Of a DNA stretch of 64,000 nucleotides, positions 10,213 through 18,734 are shown piece by piece; positions within the stretch are counted from its first letter, which is position 1; every line of letters begins with the position of its first letter. A program made the position numbers and the translations under genes. Source of the stretch: Pichia kudriavzevii (lineage: Eukaryota; Ascomycota; Pichiomycetes; Pichiales; Pichiaceae); contig NC_042507.1 in assembly GCF_003054445.1 (NCBI RefSeq), positions 1,240,001-1,304,000 of the forward strand, written 5' to 3'. A model generated the notes under the pieces. That model was not told where the DNA came from, did no database searches, and saw only the letters and a program-made list of their open reading frames with translations.

Positions 10213-10611
10213 ATGTACAGAACTACCCTTAGACAAGCTAGAACCATTGGCAGAAGATTCCAATCAACAAACCCAAACTTAGACAAGCCAGCATTTGTTG
10301 CGGATCCTGCAAAGGCTGCTGAATTCAAGAAACACCTTGAAGCTGTCGAGCACCACGCATCTGGCTCTTCTTCCAACTGGAAGAAGGTCTCCTTGTTCCT
10401 TGCTGCTCCAATCATTGCAGCAACTGCCATCAACACCTACTTTGTTGAAGCCGAACACGCTCACCACAGAGAACACAACAAGCATTTGTCCGATGAAGAA
10501 TGGCCTGTCAAGCCATATCCTTACTTGAACGTTAGAAGAGTCGATTTTTTCTGGGGTGACGGTGACAAGACTCTCTTCTGGAACTCTGACTGTAACAGAC
10601 ACATCAAATAA
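10213..10611 (+). CDS. COX13: Cytochrome c oxidase subunit VIa
   Basis: 132-residue inner-membrane subunit of complex IV. The first 20 residues (MYRTTLRQARTIGRRFQST) are basic, with no acidic residue, as in a mitochondrial presequence. A single hydrophobic segment follows at about residues 58-76 (VSLFLAAPIIAATAINTYF). The C-terminal intermembrane-space part contains the family signature YPYLNVRRVDFFWGDGDKTLFWN. The length equals that of typical fungal Cox13. The start is the only ATG giving the presequence. A CCAATGA box upstream suggests HAP control. CDC55 converges from the other side, about 270 bases away. Confidence 0.96.
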   Translation: MYRTTLRQARTIGRRFQSTNPNLDKPAFVADPAKAAEFKKHLEAVEHHASGSSSNWKKVSLFLAAPIIAATAINTYFVEAEHAHHREHNKHLSDEEWPVKPYPYLNVRRVDFFWGDGDKTLFWNSDCNRHIK

Positions 10612-10880
10612 ACTTCCCCACTAATATAAAATAAATCAGGTATCATAGATTGAACTATTAAAATCTCATTCATTGCTAATTTTATTTCCTTTATATTCGA
10701 AAAAATATTTATATCACACTTACTTACCAATCAATTACTTAACCAACTAATTGACGCTACCAGACTCACTGACCAACCACGTCTCTAGGTTGCTGATCTA
10801 CTTAGTCCAGTCTCATAAATCCTTTAGTCATTTCTTTATTAGTAAATATGTATATATTTATGGTGTTATATATTCATGCC

Positions 10881-12326
10881 TTACAATGCAGAGAAAATAT
10901 ACAAATTATTAGTGGCTGCAATGGCAACTGAATTCTCATGTGGATGCCAACTGGAATGCAAGATGCTCTTCTTGAAATCTATCAATTCACCGTCCAGTTT
11001 ATTGATTCCACCGTTATTATTACTGTTGTTATTGGTATTGCTATTATTATTTCCGCTGCTTGAGCCTAGCATGCCTTTCCTCTTGGTGTTTTTCTTGTTT
11101 TTGAATGCACTCTTATCTGCCTGCAAGAGAACCTCACTCTCTGGTTCGTCCGATTCAGGACCAACAACATTCTCATAAATCATAAAATTATTGTTATATG
11201 ACCCTGTCATGATTGATTTGTTATCACCACTGAATTGAACTTCAAATTTGTCAAATATCGCATCATTCTCGTACGTATCACACAATCTCTCCCTCAATTG
11301 CTCGTGGATATTGATGGTCTTAATAGGCTCTGTTTCCATATTGATATCCCAGATCTTGACTGTCATATAATCTCTACTGGCAATATATCTACCATTTGGA
11401 CTGAACTTAACGTCGCTTATCGAAGACGTAATTTCAGTGAAAAAATTGTGATTTGATGGGTCGATATATTCTTCAAATATCTTTACATGGTTATCACACA
11501 ATGAATTCATTCTCATATCGTTCAATTTGATCATGCCCTTACTTGAGGAGTACATAAACAAATTGCAATCAATCGGATGGAACTCACTGCTTGTAATAAC
11601 TTCGGTCAACTCCTCCATATTGGTAGGCTTGATATCGACTATATTGAAGCTTTGATCCTCAATACCTAAATTCCATAAATTGATCCGCAAATCATCACTT
11701 GATATAAAGGTCTCCTCATCTGAATTAACACTAATTGAATTAATATGATAAGCATGTGCATTAGCATAGACTTTCTTCGGCTGAGCTGCTATAATAGTGT
11801 CATGATATGTTAATCTTGGCAATTTCAATGATTCCATAAATGGATTACTTATTAAGTTGGGATTTGTTTGAAATTTTTCTAACTGGTTATTGATATTGGT
11901 GGTCGATTCGTTACTCATATTCAAATTCAAATTGTTATGGTTATTTTCACTGACAATCTTAATTTGTTTGTCAAAGACTTTCCATAGTTTAATAGTTTTG
12001 TCGTTTGTACTTAACAAAAATTTACTCTCGTTTGACCTCTTCAACCATTTGATCTTATTGATTTTCTCCTCAATCTCAAGGGATTTCAAGTAATCAAACT
12101 CGGCATCATGACTCTGGAATTCAGTATAGAATTTGTACTCACATGTTTTCTTGTTCTCATTCCTCTCAAATAATACAACTCTGCCTCCCCTATCACCGGT
12201 TGCTAAGAAATCACCAGTATGATCAAATTCAACTGTCGATATAATATCAGCTTCGGTGATATTCTCAATGTCTCCCTTGTCACCAAAACATTGGCTGAAC
12301 TTCCAATTTGTTTCTTGTTTGCTCAT
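10881..12326 (-). CDS. CDC55: PP2A regulatory B subunit Cdc55 (WD40)
   Basis: 481-residue WD-repeat protein that directs PP2A (Tpd3/Pph21/22) in mitosis, the spindle checkpoint and morphogenesis. Signature blocks of the B55 family are present: [82 protein letters not shown] and [21 protein letters not shown] low-complexity Asn/Ser insert ([15 protein letters not shown], about residues 425-440) precedes the last propeller strand ending in YIFSAL. The ATG at 12324-12326 directly precedes the conserved N-terminus. Confidence 0.96.
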   Translation of the reverse strand: MSKQETNWKFSQCFGDKGDIENITEADIISTVEFDHTGDFLATGDRGGRVVLFERNENKKTCEYKFYTEFQSHDAEFDYLKSLEIEEKINKIKWLKRSNESKFLLSTNDKTIKLWKVFDKQIKIVSENNHNNLNLNMSNESTTNINNQLEKFQTNPNLISNPFMESLKLPRLTYHDTIIAAQPKKVYANAHAYHINSISVNSDEETFISSDDLRINLWNLGIEDQSFNIVDIKPTNMEELTEVITSSEFHPIDCNLFMYSSSKGMIKLNDMRMNSLCDNHVKIFEEYIDPSNHNFFTEITSSISDVKFSPNGRYIASRDYMTVKIWDINMETEPIKTINIHEQLRERLCDTYENDAIFDKFEVQFSGDNKSIMTGSYNNNFMIYENVVGPESDEPESEVLLQADKSAFKNKKNTKRKGMLGSSSGNNNSNTNNNSNNNGGINKLDGELIDFKKSILHSSWHPHENSVAIAATNNLYIFSAL

Positions 12327-12872
12327 TGTCTCGCCACGGTGTACAATTAGTTCTTCTGCTGGATGGATGCTTAAAATAAAACAATCTAATCTTCAATTTT
12401 TGCCCGTAAGTTGTCTCTCCGATGATATTAAAGATACAATGATGCAATGATATATCAGATGGATGCCCCAATGTCAACTAACCTGTTAATTAAATAGTGA
12501 AACTAGCCAAAATTCACATCTATCATTCCTTCTTTTAATCAATCAACCTCGTCAATCCTCGAACTCCCCATTTCAAGATTGACTTTCCCATTTTTGCTCT
12601 TTTCCCTATTAGAAAAAAAAAAAAAAATTACGTCTTCTCTTATTAACTAAGAATGCGAAATCGCCTAAATGGGTAAGATAACTCTTGGTGCCTATATGTA
12701 TATACTTATATATACATACATATAAATGTACAAGTTAACACAAACGTGTACATTTAGCAAAGATCTTAAACTAGAATGTATTGGAATAAAGTTTGATAAT
12801 TTGTTGAGATTTTTAAGCATTACTTAATTATAACGAGTATACAATTCAGTTTAGATGAAAAGACTTTCGGAT
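12327..12872. other. CDC55 promoter / RPS26 3' flank
   Basis: 546 bases upstream of CDC55 and downstream of RPS26, both on the minus strand. It holds a 14-base A run at about 12614-12627 and TATATA-rich sequence at about 12695-12725. No gene or clear motif is seen. Confidence 0.5.
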
Positions 12873-13232
12873 TTAAGCTCTCTTTGCAGCATCACCAGGA
12901 GAGACTCTTCTTGCATTTTGGTTGAATCTTTGTCTGGATGGTGGAGCTCTGATTCTTCTGTCAGTTCTAGATCTAACTCTAACAATTCTGGAGTGAATTG
13001 CACAAGAGACACAGTAGTGGACCTTGTTGTACATCTTTGGGATTGGATATTCGTCGTAAACAGAAGCTTCAGAGATATCTCTGACAGCTGCTGCTTCAAC
13101 CATGTTTCTGACAGTCATTCTCTTGATTGCCTTATCCTTTGGAACACATCTGGAACAGTTAACACATCTGACTGGCTTGACGTGACCTCTACCGTTCTTG
13201 TTTCTACCGTTGGATGCTCTCTTCTTTGGCAT
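12873..13232 (-). CDS. RPS26: 40S ribosomal protein eS26
   Basis: 119-residue component of the small ribosomal subunit near the mRNA exit channel. The sequence is nearly invariant for the family: start [20 protein letters not shown], zinc-ligand cysteines in [15 protein letters not shown] and [17 protein letters not shown], and an Arg/Pro-rich C-terminus. The ATG at 13230-13232 is the universal start. Just 5' of it lie a perfect TACTAAC and a CAG acceptor, so the transcript probably carries a leader intron (13238-13658). The gene shares its large divergent promoter region with COX4. Confidence 0.97.
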   Translation of the reverse strand: MPKKRASNGRNKNGRGHVKPVRCVNCSRCVPKDKAIKRMTVRNMVEAAAVRDISEASVYDEYPIPKMYNKVHYCVSCAIHSRIVRVRSRTDRRIRAPPSRQRFNQNARRVSPGDAAKRA

Positions 13233-13237
13233 ATTGA

Positions 13238-13658
13238 CTGTATTTAATGGAATGGAAGACAGTGATGTCAGTGAATGTTAGTATTTGCTGTACTACGGCT
13301 GACAAAGCCTGGTGGTTTGATCTGGAAATGGAGGATGCAACCAGGTTGAGAGTAAAAAAAAAAGAAGTCCTGGAAATACCATTCGTGAAACTTGGGCAAT
13401 ACCATACTCTGTTGTCAACAAGTAAACACTGTCCATTATGCAACATCGCATGAGCTCAGTAATGGTGCAAACTTCTCAAATCGTGTTGTAAATCAATTCA
13501 GTTGATTGAAAATTGCCCTTTTGTCTTCAACTCTTCTGTTCAAATTTTCACTCTCAAAGGTTCCGTTCCATGCAGTCAATGACTCCATCCATCTTGGTCC
13601 TTCTCCATCATCTCGTTGATCAAACAACACTTCTATATAATGACCTCTCAATACATAC
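13238..13658 (-). other. Probable 5'-UTR intron of RPS26
   Basis: On the minus strand a consensus donor GTATGT (13658-13653), a perfect branch site TACTAAC (13283-13277) and an acceptor AAATACAG ending at 13238 lie in order. The acceptor is followed by TCAAT and then the RPS26 ATG. The intron would be 421 bases, typical of yeast ribosomal-protein introns, with about 40 bases from branch point to acceptor. It leaves the coding sequence intact. The branch site and acceptor are strong; the donor is the best of few candidates. Confidence 0.72.
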
Positions 13659-13794
13659 ATTTTTATGTTGGCTGGGGGAGAAATATCCAAAAAAGGTGGA
13701 GTTAAAACAAATAGTACACCAATTTCACTCTTTTTTTTTTCCACTAGAAACCATGTATACCAAAGTTTCACATTCACTCACACTCACTCACTCA

Positions 13795-13798
<4 letters not shown>

Positions 13799-13830
<32 letters not shown>
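13799..13830. repeat. (CT)16 microsatellite
   Basis: 32 bases of perfect CT dinucleotide (GA on the RPS26 sense strand), in the divergent RPS26-COX4 region and preceded by CACTCA-type repeats. Confidence 0.95.
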
Positions 13831-13833
<3 letters not shown>

Positions 13834-14092
13834 TCACACTCTCTCGCCCACCAATGCTGGATTGCATCGCGGCACAAGCGGGCGGAGATCCCCTTCCCCT
13901 ACCTGCCTCCAGTCCTTCCCCCCCCTTCTCCCCCTCCCCACGCCCGCACCCTGCTTCGTTTTTCTCCGCGACCGCAGAAACCGCAGTCACACCTGCCCCC
14001 CCCGTCTGCCCTTTCCACTCCCGCATGGCACCCTGCCCAATGCGGAAGACACGCGCACCTGCACAGCCCACCTCCCCAAAAAAGGAACTCTG

Positions 14093-14134
14093 ATCACGTG
14101 CTAACCCTCGAAGCCCTCTGTGTGTGCACGTGAT
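14093..14134. promoter_or_regulatory. Inverted pair of Cbf1-type boxes
   Basis: ATCACGTG at 14093-14100 and its reverse complement CACGTGAT at 14127-14134, both exact matches to the Cbf1 consensus RTCACRTG. Between them is CTAACCCTC, one base from the Tbf1-type AACCCTA box. In Candida-lineage yeasts Cbf1 and Tbf1 act on ribosomal-protein promoters, which would fit RPS26. COX4 could share the site. Confidence 0.6.
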
Positions 14135-14249
14135 GATTGCTTTATAAACTCCCGTGCACCGCACCAAGTGGATTTTCCCCTTTTAACTTTAATTTCAACT
14201 ACTCTCTCTCACCCACTCACGTTTTAATTTCCCAATGTGCCCCAACTGA

Positions 14250-14256
14250 CCAATCA
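14250..14256 (+). promoter_or_regulatory. HAP-type CCAAT box upstream of COX4
   Basis: CCAATCA fits CCAATNA and lies 256 bases before the COX4 ATG. Confidence 0.62.
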
Positions 14257-14505
14257 GAGACAAAAGTTCCCCGATCATTCGATTACTCTCAGTTTTTTTT
14301 TTATCCCCTGTTTTTTCCTTCCCTTTTCAACATTACCCGCTTACGTAATCCATTTTTTTGTAGTGTAGAATATTCACCAATTTTCCGCATCCCTTGTTAC
14401 AAGACAACAAGTCAATTCGACACTGATGGTTACTAACTAGTAGTCACTTTATCTGGCGCACCCGACACCCATACACATACAAGCAAACACACACACCTAG
14501 AAACA

Positions 14506-14961
14506 ATGTTCAGACAAACTCTTAGACTTGCAAGAACCAACAGATTCTTCTCCACTTCCACCCTTGTCAGAAACTCCACTCCAAAGGAATTCAAGACTGC
14601 AACCTCCCTCTCTGAAGTCCACACCAAATTCGATTTGATTGGTAAGGGTGCAAAGGAAGGTGAGGTTCCTACCGACATTGAACAAGCTACTGGTTTGGAG
14701 AGATTTGAATTGTTAGGTAAGTTGGAAGGTGTTGAGGTTTTCGAAACCGAACCTTTGGATTCCTCTAGAAAGGGTACAATGGCTGACCCAATCTTGATTG
14801 ATTCCTATGACGACTACAGATACGTTGGATGTACTGGTTCTCCAGCAGGCTCCCACGTTGTCATGTGGTTAAAGCCAACCAAAGAAAAGGTTGCTAGATG
14901 TTGGGAATGTGGTTCCGTTTACAAGTTAAACTACTTGGGTACTGACAAATCTGATCACTAA
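14506..14961 (+). CDS. COX4: Cytochrome c oxidase subunit IV (zinc-binding, mammalian Vb)
   Basis: 151-residue matrix-facing subunit of complex IV. The N-terminus MFRQTLRLARTNRFFSTSTLVR is a presequence rich in Arg, Ser and Thr. The mature part has the family blocks IEQATGLERFELLGKLEGVE and DPILIDSYDDYRYVGCTGSP. The zinc site is formed by Cys in YVGCTG, His in GSHVVMW and the pair CWECG. The length is close to S. cerevisiae Cox4. A TACTAAC-like stretch in the leader (14431-14437) lacks a matching donor, so I do not call an intron. Promoter signals are the CCAATCA box and the two CACGTG boxes shared with RPS26. Confidence 0.97.
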   Translation: MFRQTLRLARTNRFFSTSTLVRNSTPKEFKTATSLSEVHTKFDLIGKGAKEGEVPTDIEQATGLERFELLGKLEGVEVFETEPLDSSRKGTMADPILIDSYDDYRYVGCTGSPAGSHVVMWLKPTKEKVARCWECGSVYKLNYLGTDKSDH

Positions 14962-15506
14962 ATCAATTGTCATTGTTTAAACTACTATTGCTGCATCCCG
15001 CCTGCCTTTAGTTGCTTTCCCTGCCCTTACTTGCACTCGAAACTCTATTTTTTTAATATAAATTCTACATTTTCATGTTCTTCTATTCCCTTTTATTTCT
15101 ATAAATTCCTAAATATTTATTATTAGTATTCTTATCTTTCAAATAGTGATACTTGTCCACTAATCCAAGCTTATTGAACAGCATTGTCAACTCAAAGTCA
15201 CGTGCATTGACCTACAGTCCTAATTATATCTACACAGTGTTTATAGCTATATCGAATATCTTTACGTGTGCACACATAGTTTATAAATGCTATCGCAAAC
15301 GCTTCTCAAATAGAGAAACAACAATGCTGGGGCAAACTGTGTGGAGCATTTTGCACGGCGTTTTTTTTTGTTTTTTTTGGAATTTCATTGGAAAAACGTT
15401 GAAAAATACATTGTATACATATGTATATATATTGAGTAGTATTATCTAACACCCCACGGGCCCAGTACCTTAACCTTTTATTGTCAAATCATCTGTTCAG
15501 TCGAGA
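14962..15506. other. COX4-hydroxyacid dehydrogenase intergenic region
   Basis: 545 bases between tandem genes, with a T-rich tract at about 15361-15380 and TATATA at about 15420-15432. No gene is recognised. Confidence 0.5.
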
Positions 15507-16592
15507 ATGAAACCTGTTATTATCGAACTCTACGACAAGGGGGATAATCTTCCAAACAAAGAGGAGCTGGAATCCAAGTATGAAGTGATTAGATATCATG
15601 TAACTACCAAGGAGAAATTCTTTGAGGACATTCAACACCAACCACTGAATGAGGCTGTTGCTATATTTGCAGGCTACCCTGGATTCAAAGCAGTAGGTGG
15701 TCTTCATGAGCATTCTCTTATAGATCTTTTGCCATCCACCCTCAAAGTCATTGGATTATGCTCTGCAGGTATGGATGGTCTGGACGTTGCATATTTAAAT
15801 GCAAAGGGTATCCAAGTTACTAATGTGCCTGTTGATGAACATATTGCAATGGATGTAGCTGACTGCGCCTTATGGCATGTCCTCAATGGTGTTCGGAAAT
15901 TCAACTATTGGGATCATTTGCTGAAAAACGCTGGTGTCGATGGTCATACACTTGAAATTCGGGAAAATGTTAGAAACCACTACACTGATAAGAAAGCATC
16001 GGGCTTTGCATTTGGCCATTTATTCCATGGCAAAGAGGTTCGCCGGAGTCATAATAGAAAATGTGTTGTTTTGGGATATGGTTTAATTGGTAAACAAGTC
16101 GTTAATAGAATGCTAGTCATTGGAATGGATATTAATGTGGTTGTTAGAAATCCTGAAAAATATCAAACTGAGTCGAATCCAAGGATCACGATTTACTCAT
16201 CTAAAGATTTAGTCAATGCAACTAAGGGTGCTGATGTTATTGTTATTTGCTTGCCTGGTTGTAAGGAAACTAACGATATCATCAATGAAGAGATCTTTCA
16301 CAATTTGAACGATAATGCAATCATTGTTAATGTTGGACGTGGTTCGTGTATTGATACTAAAGCATTACAAAATGCTATTGAATCGGGTAAGGTCGCACAT
16401 ACTGGTCTCGATGTGTTCCCTAACGAACCAATCGTTGAAAGATATTGGCTCGATGAACATTCAATCAATAATAAAAACCCGTTCTTTACAAGCTCAATTA
16501 CTCCTCATTTGGGTAGTAGTACATCGGAAACTTTAGATTATGCCAACTACTCTTGCGTTGAAACCATTCTATCAATTTTGCAAGATAAATAA
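15507..16592 (+). CDS. D-isomer-specific 2-hydroxyacid dehydrogenase (glyoxylate reductase-like)
   Basis: 361-residue NAD(P)H-dependent reductase of 2-oxo acids, related to yeast Gor1 and its paralogues. The nucleotide motif is VVLGYGLIGKQVVNRM (GxGxxG, about residue 190). The C-terminal catalytic blocks are in order: VNVGRGSCIDTKAL (substrate Arg), HTGLDVFPNEP (Glu) and ITPHLGSSTSET (His). The N-terminal catalytic-domain block is GLCSAGMDGLDVAYLNAKGI. A stretch after residue 140 (about 30 residues, KNAGVDGHTLEIRENVRNHY) is longer than in Gor1. The substrate cannot be told from sequence; glyoxylate, hydroxypyruvate or a branched 2-oxo acid are possible. GNT1 converges 40 bases downstream. Confidence 0.85.
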   Translation: MKPVIIELYDKGDNLPNKEELESKYEVIRYHVTTKEKFFEDIQHQPLNEAVAIFAGYPGFKAVGGLHEHSLIDLLPSTLKVIGLCSAGMDGLDVAYLNAKGIQVTNVPVDEHIAMDVADCALWHVLNGVRKFNYWDHLLKNAGVDGHTLEIRENVRNHYTDKKASGFAFGHLFHGKEVRRSHNRKCVVLGYGLIGKQVVNRMLVIGMDINVVVRNPEKYQTESNPRITIYSSKDLVNATKGADVIVICLPGCKETNDIINEEIFHNLNDNAIIVNVGRGSCIDTKALQNAIESGKVAHTGLDVFPNEPIVERYWLDEHSINNKNPFFTSSITPHLGSSTSETLDYANYSCVETILSILQDK

Positions 16593-16632
16593 ATTTATAA
16601 ATTATAAAAGTTTACCTGTTTTTACCATGTAA

Positions 16633-18378
16633 TCATTTGATCTCCTCAATTGCAAAGTTAACCAAGTCTCCATAGTACTGGTATATTTTTTTCCATACAT
16701 TCAAACTTTCATCGCAATTTCTTAGTGCAAAATTCAATTCATTATCTAGCCTGCCTTTAATTTTTTCCCTTACGTTTTCATTTAGGTCAATCTCCAAGAA
16801 AACACTTCTTGCATTTTCTCTACATTTATTCAGCCCAACCTCAAACATCTTCTCTAACTCTTTCTCTGAATCATCTGTAAACCTCCACGGTTTGTCCAAT
16901 GGCCAATCGCTCCAATGTATGTAATGTGAGTTTTCAAGGATTTTTTTACTATCCCAACCTAAATTTTGAATGTTTAATCCCAGATCAATTTTTTCATCCT
17001 CTTCACCATTACCACCTACCTTTTCATTTATCCCTAATTCTTCGATATCGGTACATTTCCCATCAATATCAAACCGCCACCCCCAATCCCAATATGGTAC
17101 TTCCGGAAATATCTCTACAACTTCTTCAATATCCTTATAATGTATACCCTTCAATGCTCTTTGGAAACTTAGAGATGGTGATTCTTTTTCCAGGTACCCT
17201 ATGTCTGCAGGAGATACTAAATAGGCAGAATGTTGGAAAACGGGGTGTCTAAATTCGCCAGATAATAGTGAGTATGTATTATGTGGAAGAATAAGAACTG
17301 CGGGAATAATTTCACCTTGTAGCCATGGATTGCTATTCCCTATGTCTCCATTTCTCTGACGAATATGGAAATTATTATCTCTTACTTCATTAATATTGAA
17401 GACATTATTAATAATCTCCATGTCGTACTCCTCCTGTTTACGTTTGGAAATTACTTTGGAGATCCATTCGAATACGTTCAAGTCAGGCGTTATGACCATG
17501 AGGTAACTTGCAAGTTTCATATGGGGTGATAGCTCTATTGTATTATCTAGTGTTTGCAATGCAGCATACAGTGACCAAAAATAATGGTCATTGAACTCCA
17601 ATTCATTCTCTATGATTGAATGATATAGATCTTGTGTGATTAATTCGTATTCAAATGGAGTTGGTGGAATGTCATCAAGCTTATCAAGAATACCTAAATC
17701 ATCCCATATAGTAGGTTTATATATTTTTCTGTAATCAATATAATTCAAAGGTGCTGCAATCAATGCAGGCGGTAAAAGGAATAATTCGTCCATATGTTTC
17801 CGAATCACCGAATCTGCATCTAAATACACAATCCTATCATATTGGACAAGCTTAAATGCGTATAGTTTGGTAAACGAATCGGACCAACTGCTAAAATCAT
17901 CGGCTGTTGGTCTTATGGGTTCAATTTTTTCCAATTTTGTACTGTATCTAGTTTCAAGTAATTTCAACATTCTCTCCGTCCTAGAGTCATCCCCCACACC
18001 ATGGAAGGAGTAAATCAGATGTATTTGTGCTTGTGTTTCTAGTTTTCTCAATTCTTTCACATTTATAAATACTGGTAACAGTTGATCAGGTGATGTTGCA
18101 TAAAACACATAGGCAAATTTATCCCAGTTGATGATTTCTGGATGTTCAATTGTAAATGATCGATAATTCTGTAGTATGCTTTCCTGTTTTATCGTTCGTA
18201 TGGTAGATATGTCAAATGGTGTACTATCAACAATTTCTCCAATTTTTGATTTGGGTATTGTTGGATTCTTTAAGTATACTATGGAGTTTTTGTGCTTGAA
18301 AAAATTCAAAACACAAGTTAACGCAAATATTGATACAAGCAAAATTAACGTGCGTTGTATACGCCTCGAAAGAGCCAT
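16633..18378 (-). CDS. GNT1: Golgi N-acetylglucosaminyltransferase (GT8)
   Basis: 581-residue type II membrane protein. A short basic tail and signal anchor (residues about 7-26, IQRTLILLVSIFALTCVLNF) precede a lumenal GT8 domain. Key blocks are NWDKFAYVFYATS, the DxD metal motif in DRIVYLDADSVI, MKLASYLMVITPD, VLILPHNTYSLLSGEFRHP and YIHWSDWPLDKPWRF. All of these align in order with S. cerevisiae Gnt1, which adds GlcNAc to N-glycans in the medial Golgi. It is about 90 residues longer than that protein because of an acidic insert (NEKVGGNGEEDEKID). The start is the ATG at 18376-18378, just before the basic tail. Confidence 0.85.
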   Translation of the reverse strand: MALSRRIQRTLILLVSIFALTCVLNFFKHKNSIVYLKNPTIPKSKIGEIVDSTPFDISTIRTIKQESILQNYRSFTIEHPEIINWDKFAYVFYATSPDQLLPVFINVKELRKLETQAQIHLIYSFHGVGDDSRTERMLKLLETRYSTKLEKIEPIRPTADDFSSWSDSFTKLYAFKLVQYDRIVYLDADSVIRKHMDELFLLPPALIAAPLNYIDYRKIYKPTIWDDLGILDKLDDIPPTPFEYELITQDLYHSIIENELEFNDHYFWSLYAALQTLDNTIELSPHMKLASYLMVITPDLNVFEWISKVISKRKQEEYDMEIINNVFNINEVRDNNFHIRQRNGDIGNSNPWLQGEIIPAVLILPHNTYSLLSGEFRHPVFQHSAYLVSPADIGYLEKESPSLSFQRALKGIHYKDIEEVVEIFPEVPYWDWGWRFDIDGKCTDIEELGINEKVGGNGEEDEKIDLGLNIQNLGWDSKKILENSHYIHWSDWPLDKPWRFTDDSEKELEKMFEVGLNKCRENARSVFLEIDLNENVREKIKGRLDNELNFALRNCDESLNVWKKIYQYYGDLVNFAIEEIK

Positions 18379-18734
18379 GGTTATTGTTTATTCAATATAT
18401 TAGTGGAGTGCATCAACAATTCAAAACTTTATTTATTTACACCTCTTTATATAAAGTTATTTCTGTCTCGGTATCTTATAGCAACTATAAAGATCGAATG
18501 GTAAAGCTTGTATAATAAATAAGGTAGCGAACTCGGAATTATTTGCCCAAACATGCTCGCGTTGATCACCCAGCTAGCCCAAACGGGAAAAAGGGAAAAC
18601 AGTGGTTTCTCTTCTTTTTCGAATTAGAGCGTACAGTTAAAGTAAGAAAATCAGACTGCTCAAAGCATGGTAATAAAACATAAAAACTAAACATATATAA
18701 AAAAAGACTTCAAGAAGAAATATGTACAAAAAGC
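18379..18734. other. GNT1 promoter / OPT2 3' flank
   Basis: 356 bases between two minus-strand genes. No gene or convincing motif is seen. Confidence 0.5.

Larger units (their letters stand above)
13659..14505. other. RPS26-COX4 divergent promoter region
   Basis: About 850 bases between the RPS26 leader donor and the COX4 ATG. It contains (CT)16 at 13799-13830, a very C-rich island at about 13885-14075, an inverted pair of ATCACGTG boxes (14093-14134) and a CCAATCA box (14250-14256). Open frames here are low-complexity artefacts. Confidence 0.65.

Noticed and set aside
13513-14167. Overlapping frames of 80-206 codons in the RPS26-COX4 promoter
   Set aside because: They are low-complexity readings of CT and C-rich tracts on both strands, several without an ATG, with no family resemblance.
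14431-14500. TACTAAC plus a CTAG acceptor in the COX4 leader
   Set aside because: No GTATGT, GTAAGT or GTACGT donor lies within a plausible distance upstream, so I do not call an intron.
15425-15506. Possible short leader intron before the hydroxyacid dehydrogenase
   Set aside because: The branch-like CTAAC and TTCAG exist, but the only donor is GTATAT, which is weak, and the coding frame does not need it.
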